This document shows positions 12,771 through 21,825 of a stretch of 64,000 nt of DNA, in pieces. Position numbers and translations under genes: made by a program. Each line of letters begins with the position of its first letter. Within the stretch, counting starts at the first letter, position 1. The DNA comes from Massilia glaciei (GTDB lineage Bacteria > Pseudomonadota > Gammaproteobacteria > Burkholderiales > Burkholderiaceae_D). Below the pieces are notes generated by a model that saw only the letters and a list, made by a program, of their open reading frames with translations, ran no database searches and was not told the origin of the DNA. The DNA lies in contig NZ_PXWF02000121.1 in assembly GCF_003011895.2 (NCBI RefSeq), positions 1 through 64,000 on the forward strand, read 5' to 3'.

Positions 12771-13082
12771 ATGAAACTGAACGTGACGATTCCAGCGTTG
12801 TGCCTGGCTGCCGCCTTGCTCCTACCCAGTCTCAGCCATGCACGGATTTTTAACGTGGCAGGAAAAGACCAAGGCTGTGGGCCAGGGTCACATTTCATGC
12901 GCAACGCCACTGTAGGAACGGGGACCGATGGAAAACTATTGTGGATCACCGTCTGCGCAACCGATGACCGCAAGCTTTCGAAAAATCCGGACGCTGCCCG
13001 CAAGCTCACTGGTCAGGATGTGGAAAAGGCAAACAAAACCGCAGGAAAATCTAAGCTTCCCGCAGCTTCCGGTACGCGATAA
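12771..13082 (+). CDS. Small secreted protein of unknown function
   Basis: A 103-residue protein with a clear signal peptide ('LCLAAALLLPSLSHA', likely cleavage after Ala24), followed by a ~78-residue Lys-rich mature part with two Cys. GGAGGGG lies just upstream of the ATG, an unusually strong ribosome-binding site. No family is recognised. A hairpin with a T run ~160 bp downstream (13240-13264) may end the transcript. Confidence 0.62.
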   Translation: MKLNVTIPALCLAAALLLPSLSHARIFNVAGKDQGCGPGSHFMRNATVGTGTDGKLLWITVCATDDRKLSKNPDAARKLTGQDVEKANKTAGKSKLPAASGTR

Positions 13083-13239
13083 GCGGCCACTCCAGTTTTA
13101 CTGTCTTGCCGCTGCCCAGCAGTGGTTCGCGGCAGTTCGCTGAAATGGTTAAGCGGCAAGAGCGGTATGGGTCGGTTATTCCGGATACCGGCTTATCTCA
13201 CCAGCCTTAAAATCGGCTCGCCCCTTGGACAACGAGGGT

Positions 13240-13264
13240 TTTGCCAAAGTTTTTGGCAAATTTT
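13240..13264 (+). terminator. Hairpin with T tract, probable terminator
   Basis: TTTGCCAAA (13240-13248) pairs perfectly with TTTGGCAAA (13252-13260) across a 3-nt loop and is followed by TTTT. It lies 158 bp downstream of the small secreted protein gene. The stem is A/T-rich, so strength is uncertain. Confidence 0.55.
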
Positions 13265-13321
13265 GGTAAAAGGTAGACCGAAAAGGGGAGTTTTGCCGGG
13301 CCCTAACGCAAGCCCAAACGT

Positions 13322-13368
13322 AAAAAAACCCAGGATCCCCCTACGAGAGGGGAATTATCTGGGTTTTT
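13322..13368 (-). terminator. Bidirectional hairpin terminator downstream of tRNA-Thr
   Basis: An outer stem AAAAACCCAG / CTGGGTTTTT and an inner stem TCCCC / GGGGA form a long hairpin. On the minus strand it is followed by a T run and lies 24 bp past the tRNA 3' end, so it most likely terminates the tRNA transcript. Confidence 0.8.
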
Positions 13369-13391
13369 CCGTGGATCTCTGAATCTAATCT

Positions 13392-13467
13392 TGGTGCCGT
13401 TGGCCGGAATCGAACTGGCGACCTTCACATTACGAATGTGCTGCTCTACCAACTGAGCTACAACGGC
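13392..13467 (-). tRNA. tRNA-Thr (anticodon CGT)
   Basis: The minus strand gives a 76-nt cloverleaf with the CCA end encoded. The acceptor stem GCCGTTG pairs with CAACGGC, the D arm is GCTCAGTTGGTAGAGC, the anticodon loop is TTCGTAA, and the T arm contains GTTCGATTC. The anticodon CGT reads ACG codons. Overall it resembles the E. coli thrW tRNA. It stands alone rather than in a cluster, with a terminator directly downstream. Confidence 0.96.
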
Positions 13468-13564
13468 GAAGACGCGTATTCTAGCAAACAATGGCGCGAC
13501 TTTGCTAGTGCGAATCCTCATTCTCACGTTTTTTTGTCTTTTCAACAAAAAACGCGAGGGGGAC

Positions 13565-14566
13565 CTACTCGGCGTGGTAACGCGTCACGCGCTCGACTTC
13601 GGCCTTGGAGCCGAGGAACACCGGCACGCGCTGGTGCAGTTTGTGCGGTGGAATGTCGAGGATGCGGCCGCGACCGTCGGTCGCCGCCCCGCCCGCCTGC
13701 TCGACGATCAGCGCCATCGGGTTCGCTTCGTACATCAGGCGCAGCTTGCCCGGCATCGCCGTGTCGCGCATGTCGGCCGGATACAAGAAGATGCCGCCGC
13801 GGTTGAGGATGCGGTGGACGTCGGCCACCATCGAGGCCACCCAGCGCATGTTGAAATCCTTGTCGCGCGGCCCCGTTGTACCGGCGAGCAACTCGTTGAC
13901 ATAGCGCTGCACCGGCGGGTGCCAGTGGCGCTGGTTCGACATGTTGATCGCGAATTCCTTGGTCGCCTCGGGGATCATCATGTGGCGCTGGGTCAGCACC
14001 CAAGAGCCCATCTCGCGGTCCAGGGTAAAGCAGTTGACGCCATTGCCGGTGGTGAGCACGAGCATGGTTTGCGGGCCGTACACGGCGTAGCCGGCGGCCA
14101 CTTGCTTGCTGCCCTCCTGCATGAAGTCGGCCTCGGTCGGCTCGCCCATGCCGTCCGGCGCCTTGAGCACCGAAAAGATGGTGCCGATCGACACGTTGAC
14201 GTCGATGTTCGACGAGCCATCGAGCGGGTCGAACAGCAACATGTATTCGCCCTTGGGGTAGCGGTTCGGGATCGGGTGGATCGATTCCATCTCTTCCGAC
14301 GCCATCGCGGCGAGGTGGCCGCCCCATTCGTTCGCTTCGAGCAGGATTTCGTTCGAGATCACGTCGAGCTTTTTTTGCACTTCGCCCTGGATGTTCTCGG
14401 TGTGCGCGCTGCCGAGGATGTCGCCGAGCGCGCCCTTGCCCACCGAGTGGCTGATGGTCTTGCAGGCGCGGGCGACCACTTCGATCAGCAGGCGCAGTTC
14501 GGCCGGAATGGAATTGTGCAGGCGTTGTTCTTCGACCAGGTATTGCGTGAGGCTGACGCGTTTCAT
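13565..14566 (-). CDS. fbp: Fructose-1,6-bisphosphatase class I
   Basis: A 333-residue enzyme that hydrolyses fructose 1,6-bisphosphate to fructose 6-phosphate in gluconeogenesis. The metal-binding signature '[19 protein letters not shown]' (near 110) is intact, as are '[15 protein letters not shown]' and the C-terminal substrate region '[12 protein letters not shown]'. Length is standard for class I. AAAGGAAG precedes the ATG. It lies 61 bp downstream of pepN on the same strand, so the two may be co-transcribed. Confidence 0.97.
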   Translation of the reverse strand: MKRVSLTQYLVEEQRLHNSIPAELRLLIEVVARACKTISHSVGKGALGDILGSAHTENIQGEVQKKLDVISNEILLEANEWGGHLAAMASEEMESIHPIPNRYPKGEYMLLFDPLDGSSNIDVNVSIGTIFSVLKAPDGMGEPTEADFMQEGSKQVAAGYAVYGPQTMLVLTTGNGVNCFTLDREMGSWVLTQRHMMIPEATKEFAINMSNQRHWHPPVQRYVNELLAGTTGPRDKDFNMRWVASMVADVHRILNRGGIFLYPADMRDTAMPGKLRLMYEANPMALIVEQAGGAATDGRGRILDIPPHKLHQRVPVFLGSKAEVERVTRYHAE

Positions 14567-14627
14567 GACTTCCTTTGATAGTTTATTAATTCTGTATTGT
14601 TGCCATGTTGCTTAAGAGCTTAGCTGC

Positions 14628-17273
14628 TTAGTTGGTCAGCGCCTTGCCGACCACCTCGCGCACATCGTTCGACAGTTTCTTCCCTTTTGCCACTTGCTGC
14701 AGCGCTTTTTTCATCGGCAGCTGGAGCGCGGGCGCGTAGCGGCGCCAGCGGTCCATCGAGCGCGCCAGCCGGCTCGCCACCTGCGGGTTGAGGGCGTCGA
14801 GCGCGCCGACCTGCTCGGCCCAGAACGCGTAGCCGCTGCCGTCGGCGGCGTGGAACTGGGCCGGGTTGCCCGCGCAGAAGGCGAACACGAGGCTGCGCAC
14901 CCGGTTCGGGTTCTTGATGTTGAAGGCAGGGTGCAGCATCAGTTCGCGCACGGCGGCCACGTCGGTGCCGGGCGCCGCGGCCTGCATCGAGAACCATTTG
15001 TCGACCACCAGCGCCTCGTGTTCGAAGTCGTCGTAGAAGCGCGCGAGCGCGTCGGACGCGTACTCGGCCTCGGCGTGGATCAGGGCGCCGAGCGCGGCGA
15101 CCCGGTCGGTCATGTTGCCGGCGGTGTCGAACTGCATTTTGGCCAGCGCGTTGTTGGCCGGACTCGGCGCCGCGGCGAGGTAGGCCAGCGCCAGGTTTTT
15201 GAGCCCGCGCCGACCGGCCGAGCCGGCGTCGGGGCTGTACGGCCCCGGCGTCTGGTTGGCGTCGTACTGGGCGAACAGGTCGGCCCGCAGCTCGGTGCCG
15301 ATGGTGCGCCGCATGAACTGGCGCGCCAGGTGGATCGCCTGCGGATTGACCGTCTCCAACTGGTCGGCGATCATGCTTTCGGACGGCAGCAGCAAAGCTT
15401 GCTCGCGGAAGGCGGCGTCGAGCGAGGCGTCGGAAAGCATCTTGCGCAGCGCGTTGATGAACGTTTCGTCGAGCTCGAGCTTGGCGCCGGCGGCGACGGC
15501 GGCCGTGAGCTTGAGCAGGCGCGCCATCGCGAGCCGCTGGCCCGCCTCCCAGCGGTTGACCGGGTCGCTGTCGTGGCTGAACAAATGCAGCAGTTCGGCG
15601 TCGCTGTAGTCGTATTCCAGGATGACGGGCGCGGAAAAATCGCGCAGCAGCGACGGCGTGGGCGCCTCGGCCACGTCGGTAAAGACGAACCGTTGCCGCG
15701 CCTCGAGCAACTCGAGCACCGCGCCGGTGCCATGCGCGACGCCGTCGATGGTCAGGGGCAGGTCGCGGCCGTTGGCGCCAAGCAGGCCGACGGCGAACGG
15801 GATGTGGAACGGCGCTTTGCTCTGCTGGCCCGGGGTCGGCGGGCAGCTTTGCGACAGCGTCAGCGTGTAGGTCTTGGCCTCGGCGTCGTAGCTGGTATCG
15901 GCGCGCACCACGGGGGTGCCGGCCTGGCTGTACCAGAGTTCGAACTGGGCCAGGTCGCGCCCGTTGGCGTCGGCCATGGCGCGGCGGAAATCGTCGCACT
16001 CGACGGCCTGGCCGTCGTGGCGCGCGAAGTACAGGTCCATGCCCTTGCGGAAGCCCTCGCGCCCGACCAGGGTCTGGATCATGCGCACCACCTCCGCGCC
16101 TTTTTCGTACACCGTGACGGTGTAAAAATTGTTGATCTCGACGAAGGAGTCGGGCCGCACCGGATGCGCCATCGGGCCCGCATCCTCGGGGAACTGGGCC
16201 TGGCGCAGCGTGCGCACCTGCTCGATGCGGGAAACCGCGCGGCCCGAGTCGGTGCCGATCATGTCGGCCGAGAACTCCTGGTCGCGGAACACGGTCAGGC
16301 CCTCCTTGAGCGAGAGCTGGAACCAGTCGCGGCAGGTCACGCGGTTGCCGGTCCAGTTGTGGAAGTACTCGTGCCCGACCACGGCCTCGATGCCGGCGTA
16401 GTCGGTGTCGGTGGCCACGCGCGGGTTGGCCAGCACGTACTTGGTGTTGAAGATGTTGAGGCCCTTGTTTTCCATCGCGCCCATGTTGAAGTCGCCCACG
16501 GCGACGATCATGAAGCGGTCGAGGTCGAGCTCGAGGCCGTAGCGCTGCTCGTCCCAGCGGATGCTGTTCTTGAGCGACTGCATCGCGTAGTTGGTCTTGT
16601 CGAGGTTGCCCTCCTCGACCCACACCTGCAGCAGCGCCTCGCGCCCGTCGGCCAGGGCGAACGTTTCTTCCTGGCATTCGAGACGCGCGGCCACGAGCGC
16701 GAACAGATACGAGGGCTTCTTGAACGGGTCCTCCCATTTGGCGAAGTGGCGTCCGTCGCCAAGGTCGCCCTCCTCGATCAGGTTGCCGTTCGACAGCAGC
16801 ACGGGATAGCGCTGCTTGTCGGCGCGCAGCATCACGGTGAACTTGGCCATGACGTCGGGCCGGTCCGGGAAATAGGTGATGTGGCGGAAGCCCTCGGCCT
16901 CGCACTGCGTGAAAAAGTTGCCGTTGGAGACGTAGAGGCCGTTGAGCGTGGTGTTTTGCCGCGGCGCGGTCAGGGTCTCGATCTCGAGCGTGGCGCGCTC
17001 GGGCGCGTTGGGGATGCGCAAGGTCTTGTCGTCGATGGCGTACTCGCGCTTGCCAAGCGTCTTGCCGTTCATGCGCAGCGCGACCAGTTCGAGGTTTTCG
17101 CCACACAGCACGATGGCGCGCTCGGCGCTGTCGGGGTTGCGCCGCATGGTCAGGCGGCTGGCCACGATGGTGCGGGCCGGATCGAGGTCGAAGCCAAGCT
17201 CCACGGTGTCCACCAGGTAGCTCGGCGGCAGGTAATCTTGCCGATAAATGGTCGCAGGCGTGTCGGTTCGCAT
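14628..17273 (-). CDS. pepN: Aminopeptidase N (M1 family metallopeptidase)
   Basis: An 881-residue gluzincin that removes N-terminal residues from peptides in the cytoplasm. The exopeptidase motif GAMEN is at 265-269. The zinc site HEYFH lies at 301-305, with the third ligand Glu324 in 'SLKEG'. The long helical C-terminal domain typical of E. coli-type PepN is complete. The start is the ATG at 17273, although no strong ribosome-binding site precedes it. It is divergent from the DUF4136 lipoprotein gene. Confidence 0.97.
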   Translation of the reverse strand: MRTDTPATIYRQDYLPPSYLVDTVELGFDLDPARTIVASRLTMRRNPDSAERAIVLCGENLELVALRMNGKTLGKREYAIDDKTLRIPNAPERATLEIETLTAPRQNTTLNGLYVSNGNFFTQCEAEGFRHITYFPDRPDVMAKFTVMLRADKQRYPVLLSNGNLIEEGDLGDGRHFAKWEDPFKKPSYLFALVAARLECQEETFALADGREALLQVWVEEGNLDKTNYAMQSLKNSIRWDEQRYGLELDLDRFMIVAVGDFNMGAMENKGLNIFNTKYVLANPRVATDTDYAGIEAVVGHEYFHNWTGNRVTCRDWFQLSLKEGLTVFRDQEFSADMIGTDSGRAVSRIEQVRTLRQAQFPEDAGPMAHPVRPDSFVEINNFYTVTVYEKGAEVVRMIQTLVGREGFRKGMDLYFARHDGQAVECDDFRRAMADANGRDLAQFELWYSQAGTPVVRADTSYDAEAKTYTLTLSQSCPPTPGQQSKAPFHIPFAVGLLGANGRDLPLTIDGVAHGTGAVLELLEARQRFVFTDVAEAPTPSLLRDFSAPVILEYDYSDAELLHLFSHDSDPVNRWEAGQRLAMARLLKLTAAVAAGAKLELDETFINALRKMLSDASLDAAFREQALLLPSESMIADQLETVNPQAIHLARQFMRRTIGTELRADLFAQYDANQTPGPYSPDAGSAGRRGLKNLALAYLAAAPSPANNALAKMQFDTAGNMTDRVAALGALIHAEAEYASDALARFYDDFEHEALVVDKWFSMQAAAPGTDVAAVRELMLHPAFNIKNPNRVRSLVFAFCAGNPAQFHAADGSGYAFWAEQVGALDALNPQVASRLARSMDRWRRYAPALQLPMKKALQQVAKGKKLSNDVREVVGKALTN

Positions 17274-17470
17274 AGGGAGTTTGAGTGGGACGAGGATCGG
17301 GCGCCTATTTTACCAATCCGTTCCCGCGCCTGTGCGATTTCGCGCCTTTGGCGCCCGGTTTGTCCCCGGCGAACGGCCCAGCGTAACATTTTGTAAGTTT
17401 TCTGCGAAAATGCATTGCCGCCCGTAGACTTTATCCTTGCCGAAAGTCCGCGCTGCCGAAGGAGAAAACA

Positions 17471-18181
17471 ATGAAACGCCCCGTATTGATAGCCATTGCC
17501 GCCCTCACGCTGCTGCTCGGCGGCTGCGCCTCGACCATCCAAAGCGATGTGACCGCCTTCCACGAGTGGCCGGCCGAGTTGCCGAACAAAACCTATGTGT
17601 TCGAGGCGCCGCCGGTGCAGCAAGACACGCTCGAAATGCGCAGCTACCGGAACCTGGTGCGCGCCGAGTTGGCCAGGCTGGGTTTCCAGGATGCCCCGGC
17701 CGGCGCCGCGCCGGCGCTGCGGGTGGCGCTCAAGGTCAGCACGACCGACGTCGCCACGCGCGCGCTGCAAATCAGCGATCCGTTCTTCACGCCGTTCTAT
17801 TCGCCGTTTTATAGCTCGTACTACCGCATGGCCCGGGGCGTCTACATGCCTGCGTCGCCACACCGCCATATTTTCTTCGGCCACGGCTTCGGCTACCGCT
17901 TCAGCCCGTTCTACAGCTCGTATATGTTCGGCATGCCGCAGTACGAGGAGAGCATCCGCCACACCTACAAGCGCGAGCTAAATGTGGCGATCCGCGCCGC
18001 CGCCAGCGGCAAGCCGATGTTCGACGTGACGGTGCAAAACAGTAGCCGCCAGCGCTCGACGCCGAGGATCATGCCGGCCCTCGTGCGCAGCGCCTTCGAG
18101 AGCTTTCCAGGCCCGAGCGGCGTGGCGCGCCGGGTCGAACTGACGCTGGCCGAAACCCCCGCCCCCGCCGCCAAGCAGTAA
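17471..18181 (+). CDS. DUF4136-type lipoprotein
   Basis: This 236-residue protein has a lipoprotein signal with lipobox 'LLGGCAS' (Cys near residue 18). A domain beginning 'FHEWPAELPNKTYVFEAPP' resembles DUF4136, a family of envelope lipoproteins of unknown role. The middle is rich in Tyr, Phe and Ser ('SDPFFTPFYSPFYSSYYR'). AAGGAG lies 7 nt before the ATG. It is monocistronic, with no terminator visible downstream. Confidence 0.82.
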   Translation: MKRPVLIAIAALTLLLGGCASTIQSDVTAFHEWPAELPNKTYVFEAPPVQQDTLEMRSYRNLVRAELARLGFQDAPAGAAPALRVALKVSTTDVATRALQISDPFFTPFYSPFYSSYYRMARGVYMPASPHRHIFFGHGFGYRFSPFYSSYMFGMPQYEESIRHTYKRELNVAIRAAASGKPMFDVTVQNSSRQRSTPRIMPALVRSAFESFPGPSGVARRVELTLAETPAPAAKQ

Positions 18182-18374
18182 GGCGCCGGGGTTGCAGGAG
18201 CCTGCGGGCTCCCGGGAACCTGTCGGACTTGGGATCGTCGGCTGCAAAAAGCGCTCGACGGTACAAATTGCGCCGTTTTCCCGGCCACCAGCTCGCTATT
18301 GGCGCTGCGAAATCGTCAAAATCCATCCCCGTCCAGCACTATCTGGGCTTCGACTCGCCAAGCCCCACAACCGC

Positions 18375-18527
18375 CTAGCGTCCGCCAAGCAAGGCCTCGG
18401 ACGCCAGGGTGATGACGCCCACCAGCAGCACCGCCAGCAGCAGCACGATGAGCAGGCGCCCGAATTTGGGCGAGCCGTCGTCGGCCGGCGCGGCCGGCTT
18501 GTCGTCGGGAAGCGGGTTCTGGCTCAT
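18375..18527 (-). CDS. Small single-pass membrane protein (50 aa)
   Basis: A 50-residue product with a polar Pro/Asp-rich N-terminus and one strongly hydrophobic helix ('LLIVLLLAVLLVGVITLA'). Its ATG overlaps the stop codon of the quinone oxidoreductase gene (ATGA), a typical translational-coupling arrangement that supports a real gene. Such small proteins are common and rarely annotated; function unknown. Confidence 0.6.
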   Translation of the reverse strand: MSQNPLPDDKPAAPADDGSPKFGRLLIVLLLAVLLVGVITLASEALLGGR

Positions 18528-19498
18528 GGCAGCAGCACCGACGAACCGACCGTCTCGCGCGCCTCGAGTGCGCGGTGCATCTCGGCGGCCTCGGCCAGAT
18601 TGTAGCGCTGCCGGACATCGACCTTGACCGCGCCCGAGGTGACCATCGCGAACAACTCGCCCGACATCGCCTCGAGCTCGGGCCGGCTGGCCGCGTACGC
18701 GAACAGGGTCGGGCGCGTGATGAACAGCGAACCGCGCGAGGCGAGCTCGTTGAGGTTGAACGGCGGCACCTGCCCCGAGGCGCTGCCGAAGCTGACCATC
18801 GTGCCCAGCGGGCGCAGGCAGTCGAGCGAGGCGCCGAAGGTGTCCTTGCCGATCGAATCGTAGACCACCGACACTTTTTTGCCTTCGGTCAACTCCAGCA
18901 CGCGCGCGGCGACGTCCTCGGTCTTGTAGTTGATGACCTCGGCGCAGCCGTGCGCGCGCGCCAGTCCGGCCTTGGCGTCGGAGCCGACCGTGCCGATCAT
19001 GTGCACCCCGAGCGCGCGCGCCCACTGGCAGGCGATCAGGCCGACGCCGCCGGCGGCCGCGTGGAACAGGATGGTGTCGCCCTTTTGCAATTTGACGGTG
19101 CGGTTGAACAGGTATTGCACCGTGAGCCCCTGCAGCATCATGGCCGCGCCGGTCTCGAACGAGATCGCGTCGGGCAATCGCACGAGGATGGCGGCCGGCA
19201 TGTTGCGCACCTCGCAATAGGCGCCGTTGGGGTGCCCGGCGTAGACCACGCGGTCGCCCACGCGCACATGGGTCACGTCGGGCCCGACGGCCTCGACCAC
19301 GCCGGCGCCCTCCATGCCGAGCCCGTTGGGCAGGGGCTGCGGGTACAGCCCGCTGCGGAAATAGACATCGATGAAATTGACGCCGATGGCCTCGTGCCGG
19401 ACGCGCGCCTGGCCCGGGCCGGGTGCGCCGACCTCGACGTCGACGTATTCCATGACCTCCGGGCCGCCGGTGCGTTGCATGACGATTGCTTTTGCCAT
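18524..19498 (-). CDS. NADPH:quinone oxidoreductase (zinc-independent MDR family)
   Basis: The 324-residue protein is a medium-chain dehydrogenase/reductase of the QOR type. It has 'GLGMEGAGVVEAVGPDV' near 60, the nucleotide-binding 'HAAAGGVGLIACQWARALG' near 150, and 'RPTLFAYAASRPEL' near the C-terminus. Catalytic zinc ligands of alcohol dehydrogenases are absent, as expected. It reduces quinones with NADPH in the cytoplasm. CAGGGA precedes the ATG. It is translationally coupled to the 50-residue membrane protein. Confidence 0.93.
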   Translation of the reverse strand: MAKAIVMQRTGGPEVMEYVDVEVGAPGPGQARVRHEAIGVNFIDVYFRSGLYPQPLPNGLGMEGAGVVEAVGPDVTHVRVGDRVVYAGHPNGAYCEVRNMPAAILVRLPDAISFETGAAMMLQGLTVQYLFNRTVKLQKGDTILFHAAAGGVGLIACQWARALGVHMIGTVGSDAKAGLARAHGCAEVINYKTEDVAARVLELTEGKKVSVVYDSIGKDTFGASLDCLRPLGTMVSFGSASGQVPPFNLNELASRGSLFITRPTLFAYAASRPELEAMSGELFAMVTSGAVKVDVRQRYNLAEAAEMHRALEARETVGSSVLLP

Positions 19499-19633
19499 TG
19501 TTTTTCCCTGTCTCTTCTATCTCTTGATTGGTTTGACCATGCCCGCCGTGTTTCAGCTGTGTTTATATGCGGGTTTTCGGCGCCGACGCTTGATGCCCCT
19601 CGAAGGACGCGCGCCGCGCCGGCTAGGCAGCGC

Positions 19634-20023
19634 CTAGGCCGCGTCCTGCGCTTCGCGTTGCAGCTGCGACAGCACCAGGTGCGCGCTCGCAAGATTGGTC
19701 GCGCAGGCCACGTTGTGGACGTCGCAGGCGCGCACCAGCGCGTTGATGTCGGGCTCGTGCGGCTGCGGGGTCATCGGGTCGCGCAGGAAGATCACACAGT
19801 CGATGTTGCCCTCGACCAGTTGCGAGCCGATCTGCAGGTCGCCGCCGAACGGCCCGGACTGCTTGCGCTCGATGGTAAGGCCGAGCTCGTTGGCCAAGCG
19901 CCCGCCCGTGGTGCCGGTGGCCATCAGCTCGCAGCCCTGCAGGAAGTTGAGGTATTGCGCCGCCAGCGTGATCATGTCGTCTTTTTTCTTGTCGTGGGCG
20001 ATGAGTGCGATGCGTGGTTTCAT
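19634..20023 (-). CDS. mgsA: Methylglyoxal synthase
   Basis: A 129-residue enzyme converting dihydroxyacetone phosphate to methylglyoxal and phosphate, a bypass of lower glycolysis. Conserved motifs are present: 'ALIAHDKKK' at the start, 'ATGTTGG' (phosphate binding), '[11 protein letters not shown]', and '[14 protein letters not shown]', which carries the catalytic Asp and His. Length is slightly below the E. coli enzyme but complete. Same strand as the EamA transporter upstream, 21 bp away. Confidence 0.95.
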   Translation of the reverse strand: MKPRIALIAHDKKKDDMITLAAQYLNFLQGCELMATGTTGGRLANELGLTIERKQSGPFGGDLQIGSQLVEGNIDCVIFLRDPMTPQPHEPDINALVRACDVHNVACATNLASAHLVLSQLQREAQDAA

Positions 20024-20044
20024 GGTGTGGGCGTCCGGTTCGGT

Positions 20045-20974
20045 TTAAACGGTTGATTTTTTATTTGTGAGCATGTAAATCCCCGCGAGCACGAGCGCGG
20101 TTCCGGCGAGCTGCACCGCCGTGATCGGCTCGCCGAGCACGAGCGCGCCGAGGAACAGCGTGGAAACCGGCCCGATCATGCCCGCCTGCGAGACGGTGGC
20201 GGCGCCGATGCGGCCGATCGCGGCCATCGTCATGAACACGGGCAGGATGGTACAGAATACCGCGTTCACCAGCGAAAGCCAGTACACCGGCATCGGCTGG
20301 ACCAGCATGGCGGCCGGGCGCAGCACGAAGAACTGGACGATGCAGGCGGCGCTGGCCACGCACATCGCGTACGCGACCAGGCGCACCGAGCCGACCCGCT
20401 CGACCAGTTCGCCCGAGAACAAGAGGTAGAGCGCATACGCGAACGCGGCGCCGAGCACCAGCAGCGCGCCGGTGACCACCTTGGGGCCGCCGCCGGCCAG
20501 GTCGTGCGCGAACACGAGCACGATGCCGCAATACGAGGCCGCCAGCGCGATCCATTGGCCGCCGCTGATGTGGCGCTTGAGGATGAAGGTGGTCATGAGC
20601 AGCACGAAGGTGGGCGTGAGGAACAGCAACAGGCGCTCGAGGCCGACCGAGATGTATTGCAGGCCCAAAAAATCGAGCATGCTCGAAATGTAATAGCCGA
20701 CCAGGCCCAGCCCGAGGATGCGCCAGCGGTCGCGCGGCGCCAGCGGTGCCTTGGTGCGCATCTGCCACAACGCGACCGCGCCGAACACGGGCACCGCCAA
20801 CAGCATGCGGAAGGCGATCACGGTGACGGCGTCGATCTGGTAGCGGTACAGCAGTTTGGCCACCACCGCCTTGGCCGAGAACAGCACCGCCGCGCCGATC
20901 GCGATGGCCAGACCGGCCGCCAGCGCGGGGCGCGGAGGGATTTGCTGGGGGGCGGTGCCGGCGTTTTGACTCAT
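20045..20974 (-). CDS. EamA/DMT-family membrane exporter
   Basis: The 309-residue protein has ten predicted hydrophobic helices arranged as two EamA repeats ('ALAAGLAIAIGAAVLFSAKA' opens the first). DMT transporters export metabolites such as amino acids; the substrate cannot be inferred. I start at the ATG at 20974 because the upstream frame (to 21076) encodes an implausible Arg-rich leader. It is divergent from yebC. Confidence 0.88.
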   Translation of the reverse strand: MSQNAGTAPQQIPPRPALAAGLAIAIGAAVLFSAKAVVAKLLYRYQIDAVTVIAFRMLLAVPVFGAVALWQMRTKAPLAPRDRWRILGLGLVGYYISSMLDFLGLQYISVGLERLLLFLTPTFVLLMTTFILKRHISGGQWIALAASYCGIVLVFAHDLAGGGPKVVTGALLVLGAAFAYALYLLFSGELVERVGSVRLVAYAMCVASAACIVQFFVLRPAAMLVQPMPVYWLSLVNAVFCTILPVFMTMAAIGRIGAATVSQAGMIGPVSTLFLGALVLGEPITAVQLAGTALVLAGIYMLTNKKSTV

Positions 20975-21095
20975 GGCAAGATTGTAAAGCGAATTCGGAA
21001 AGCGGGTGCGGGGCGGCCGCCGCGCAGCCCGGATCGCGGGGCGCCCTATGGTAAAATGTTGGCCATTCGTGCACACCGTCTAAGGAAGATTCGAC

Positions 21096-21821
21096 ATGGC
21101 TGGACATAGCAAATGGGCCAACATCAAGCATAAAAAGGCCGCGACGGACGCCAAGCGCGGCAAGGTCTGGACACGCCTGATCAAAGAGATCACGGTCGGC
21201 GCGCGCATGGGCGGCCCCGACATCGCGACCAACCCGCGGCTGCGGCTGGCGGTCGACAAGGCGGCCGACGCCAACATGCCGAAAGAAAACGTCACCCGCG
21301 CGATCCAGCGCGGCTCGGGCGGGCTCGAGGGCGTCAACTACGAGGAGGTGCGCTACGAGGGCTACGGCATCGGCGGCGCCGCCATCATCGTCGACTGCAT
21401 GACCGACAACCGGGTGCGCACGGTGGCCGAGGTGCGCCACGCGTTCAACAAGCACGGCGGCAACATGGGCAACGAAGGCTCGGTCGCCTTCATGTTCCAG
21501 CACTGCGGCCAGTTTTTGTTCCCGCCGGGCGTGGACGAGGACAAGCTGATGGAGGCGGCGCTCGAAGCCGGCGCCGACGACGTCATCACCGACGACGAGG
21601 GCGGCATGGAGGTGCTGTGCGACCCATTCGCCTTCGCGGGCGTCAAGGAGAAGCTCGAGGCGGCCGGCTTCAAGGCCGAGGTGGCCGAGATCATCATGAA
21701 ACCAGCGACCGAAACCGTGATCGAAGGTGAAGACGGCATCCGCATGCAAAAGATCCTCGACGCGCTCGAGAACCTCGACGATGTGCAAGAAGTTTACACC
21801 AACGCCCTGATCGAAGAATAA
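21096..21821 (+). CDS. yebC: YebC/PmpR family DNA-binding regulator or translation factor
   Basis: A 241-residue member of the YebC family, beginning with the invariant '[22 protein letters not shown]'-like start. It also carries '[19 protein letters not shown]' and '[18 protein letters not shown]'. Members have been described as transcriptional regulators, and some more recently as aiding translation of difficult sequences. TAAGGAAG precedes the ATG. It lies 4 bp upstream of purD. Confidence 0.96.
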   Translation: MAGHSKWANIKHKKAATDAKRGKVWTRLIKEITVGARMGGPDIATNPRLRLAVDKAADANMPKENVTRAIQRGSGGLEGVNYEEVRYEGYGIGGAAIIVDCMTDNRVRTVAEVRHAFNKHGGNMGNEGSVAFMFQHCGQFLFPPGVDEDKLMEAALEAGADDVITDDEGGMEVLCDPFAFAGVKEKLEAAGFKAEVAEIIMKPATETVIEGEDGIRMQKILDALENLDDVQEVYTNALIEE

Positions 21822-21825
21822 GCCT

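Noticed and set aside
14694-17396. 900-codon plus-strand ORF
   Set aside because: Antisense to pepN, whose catalytic motifs are intact.
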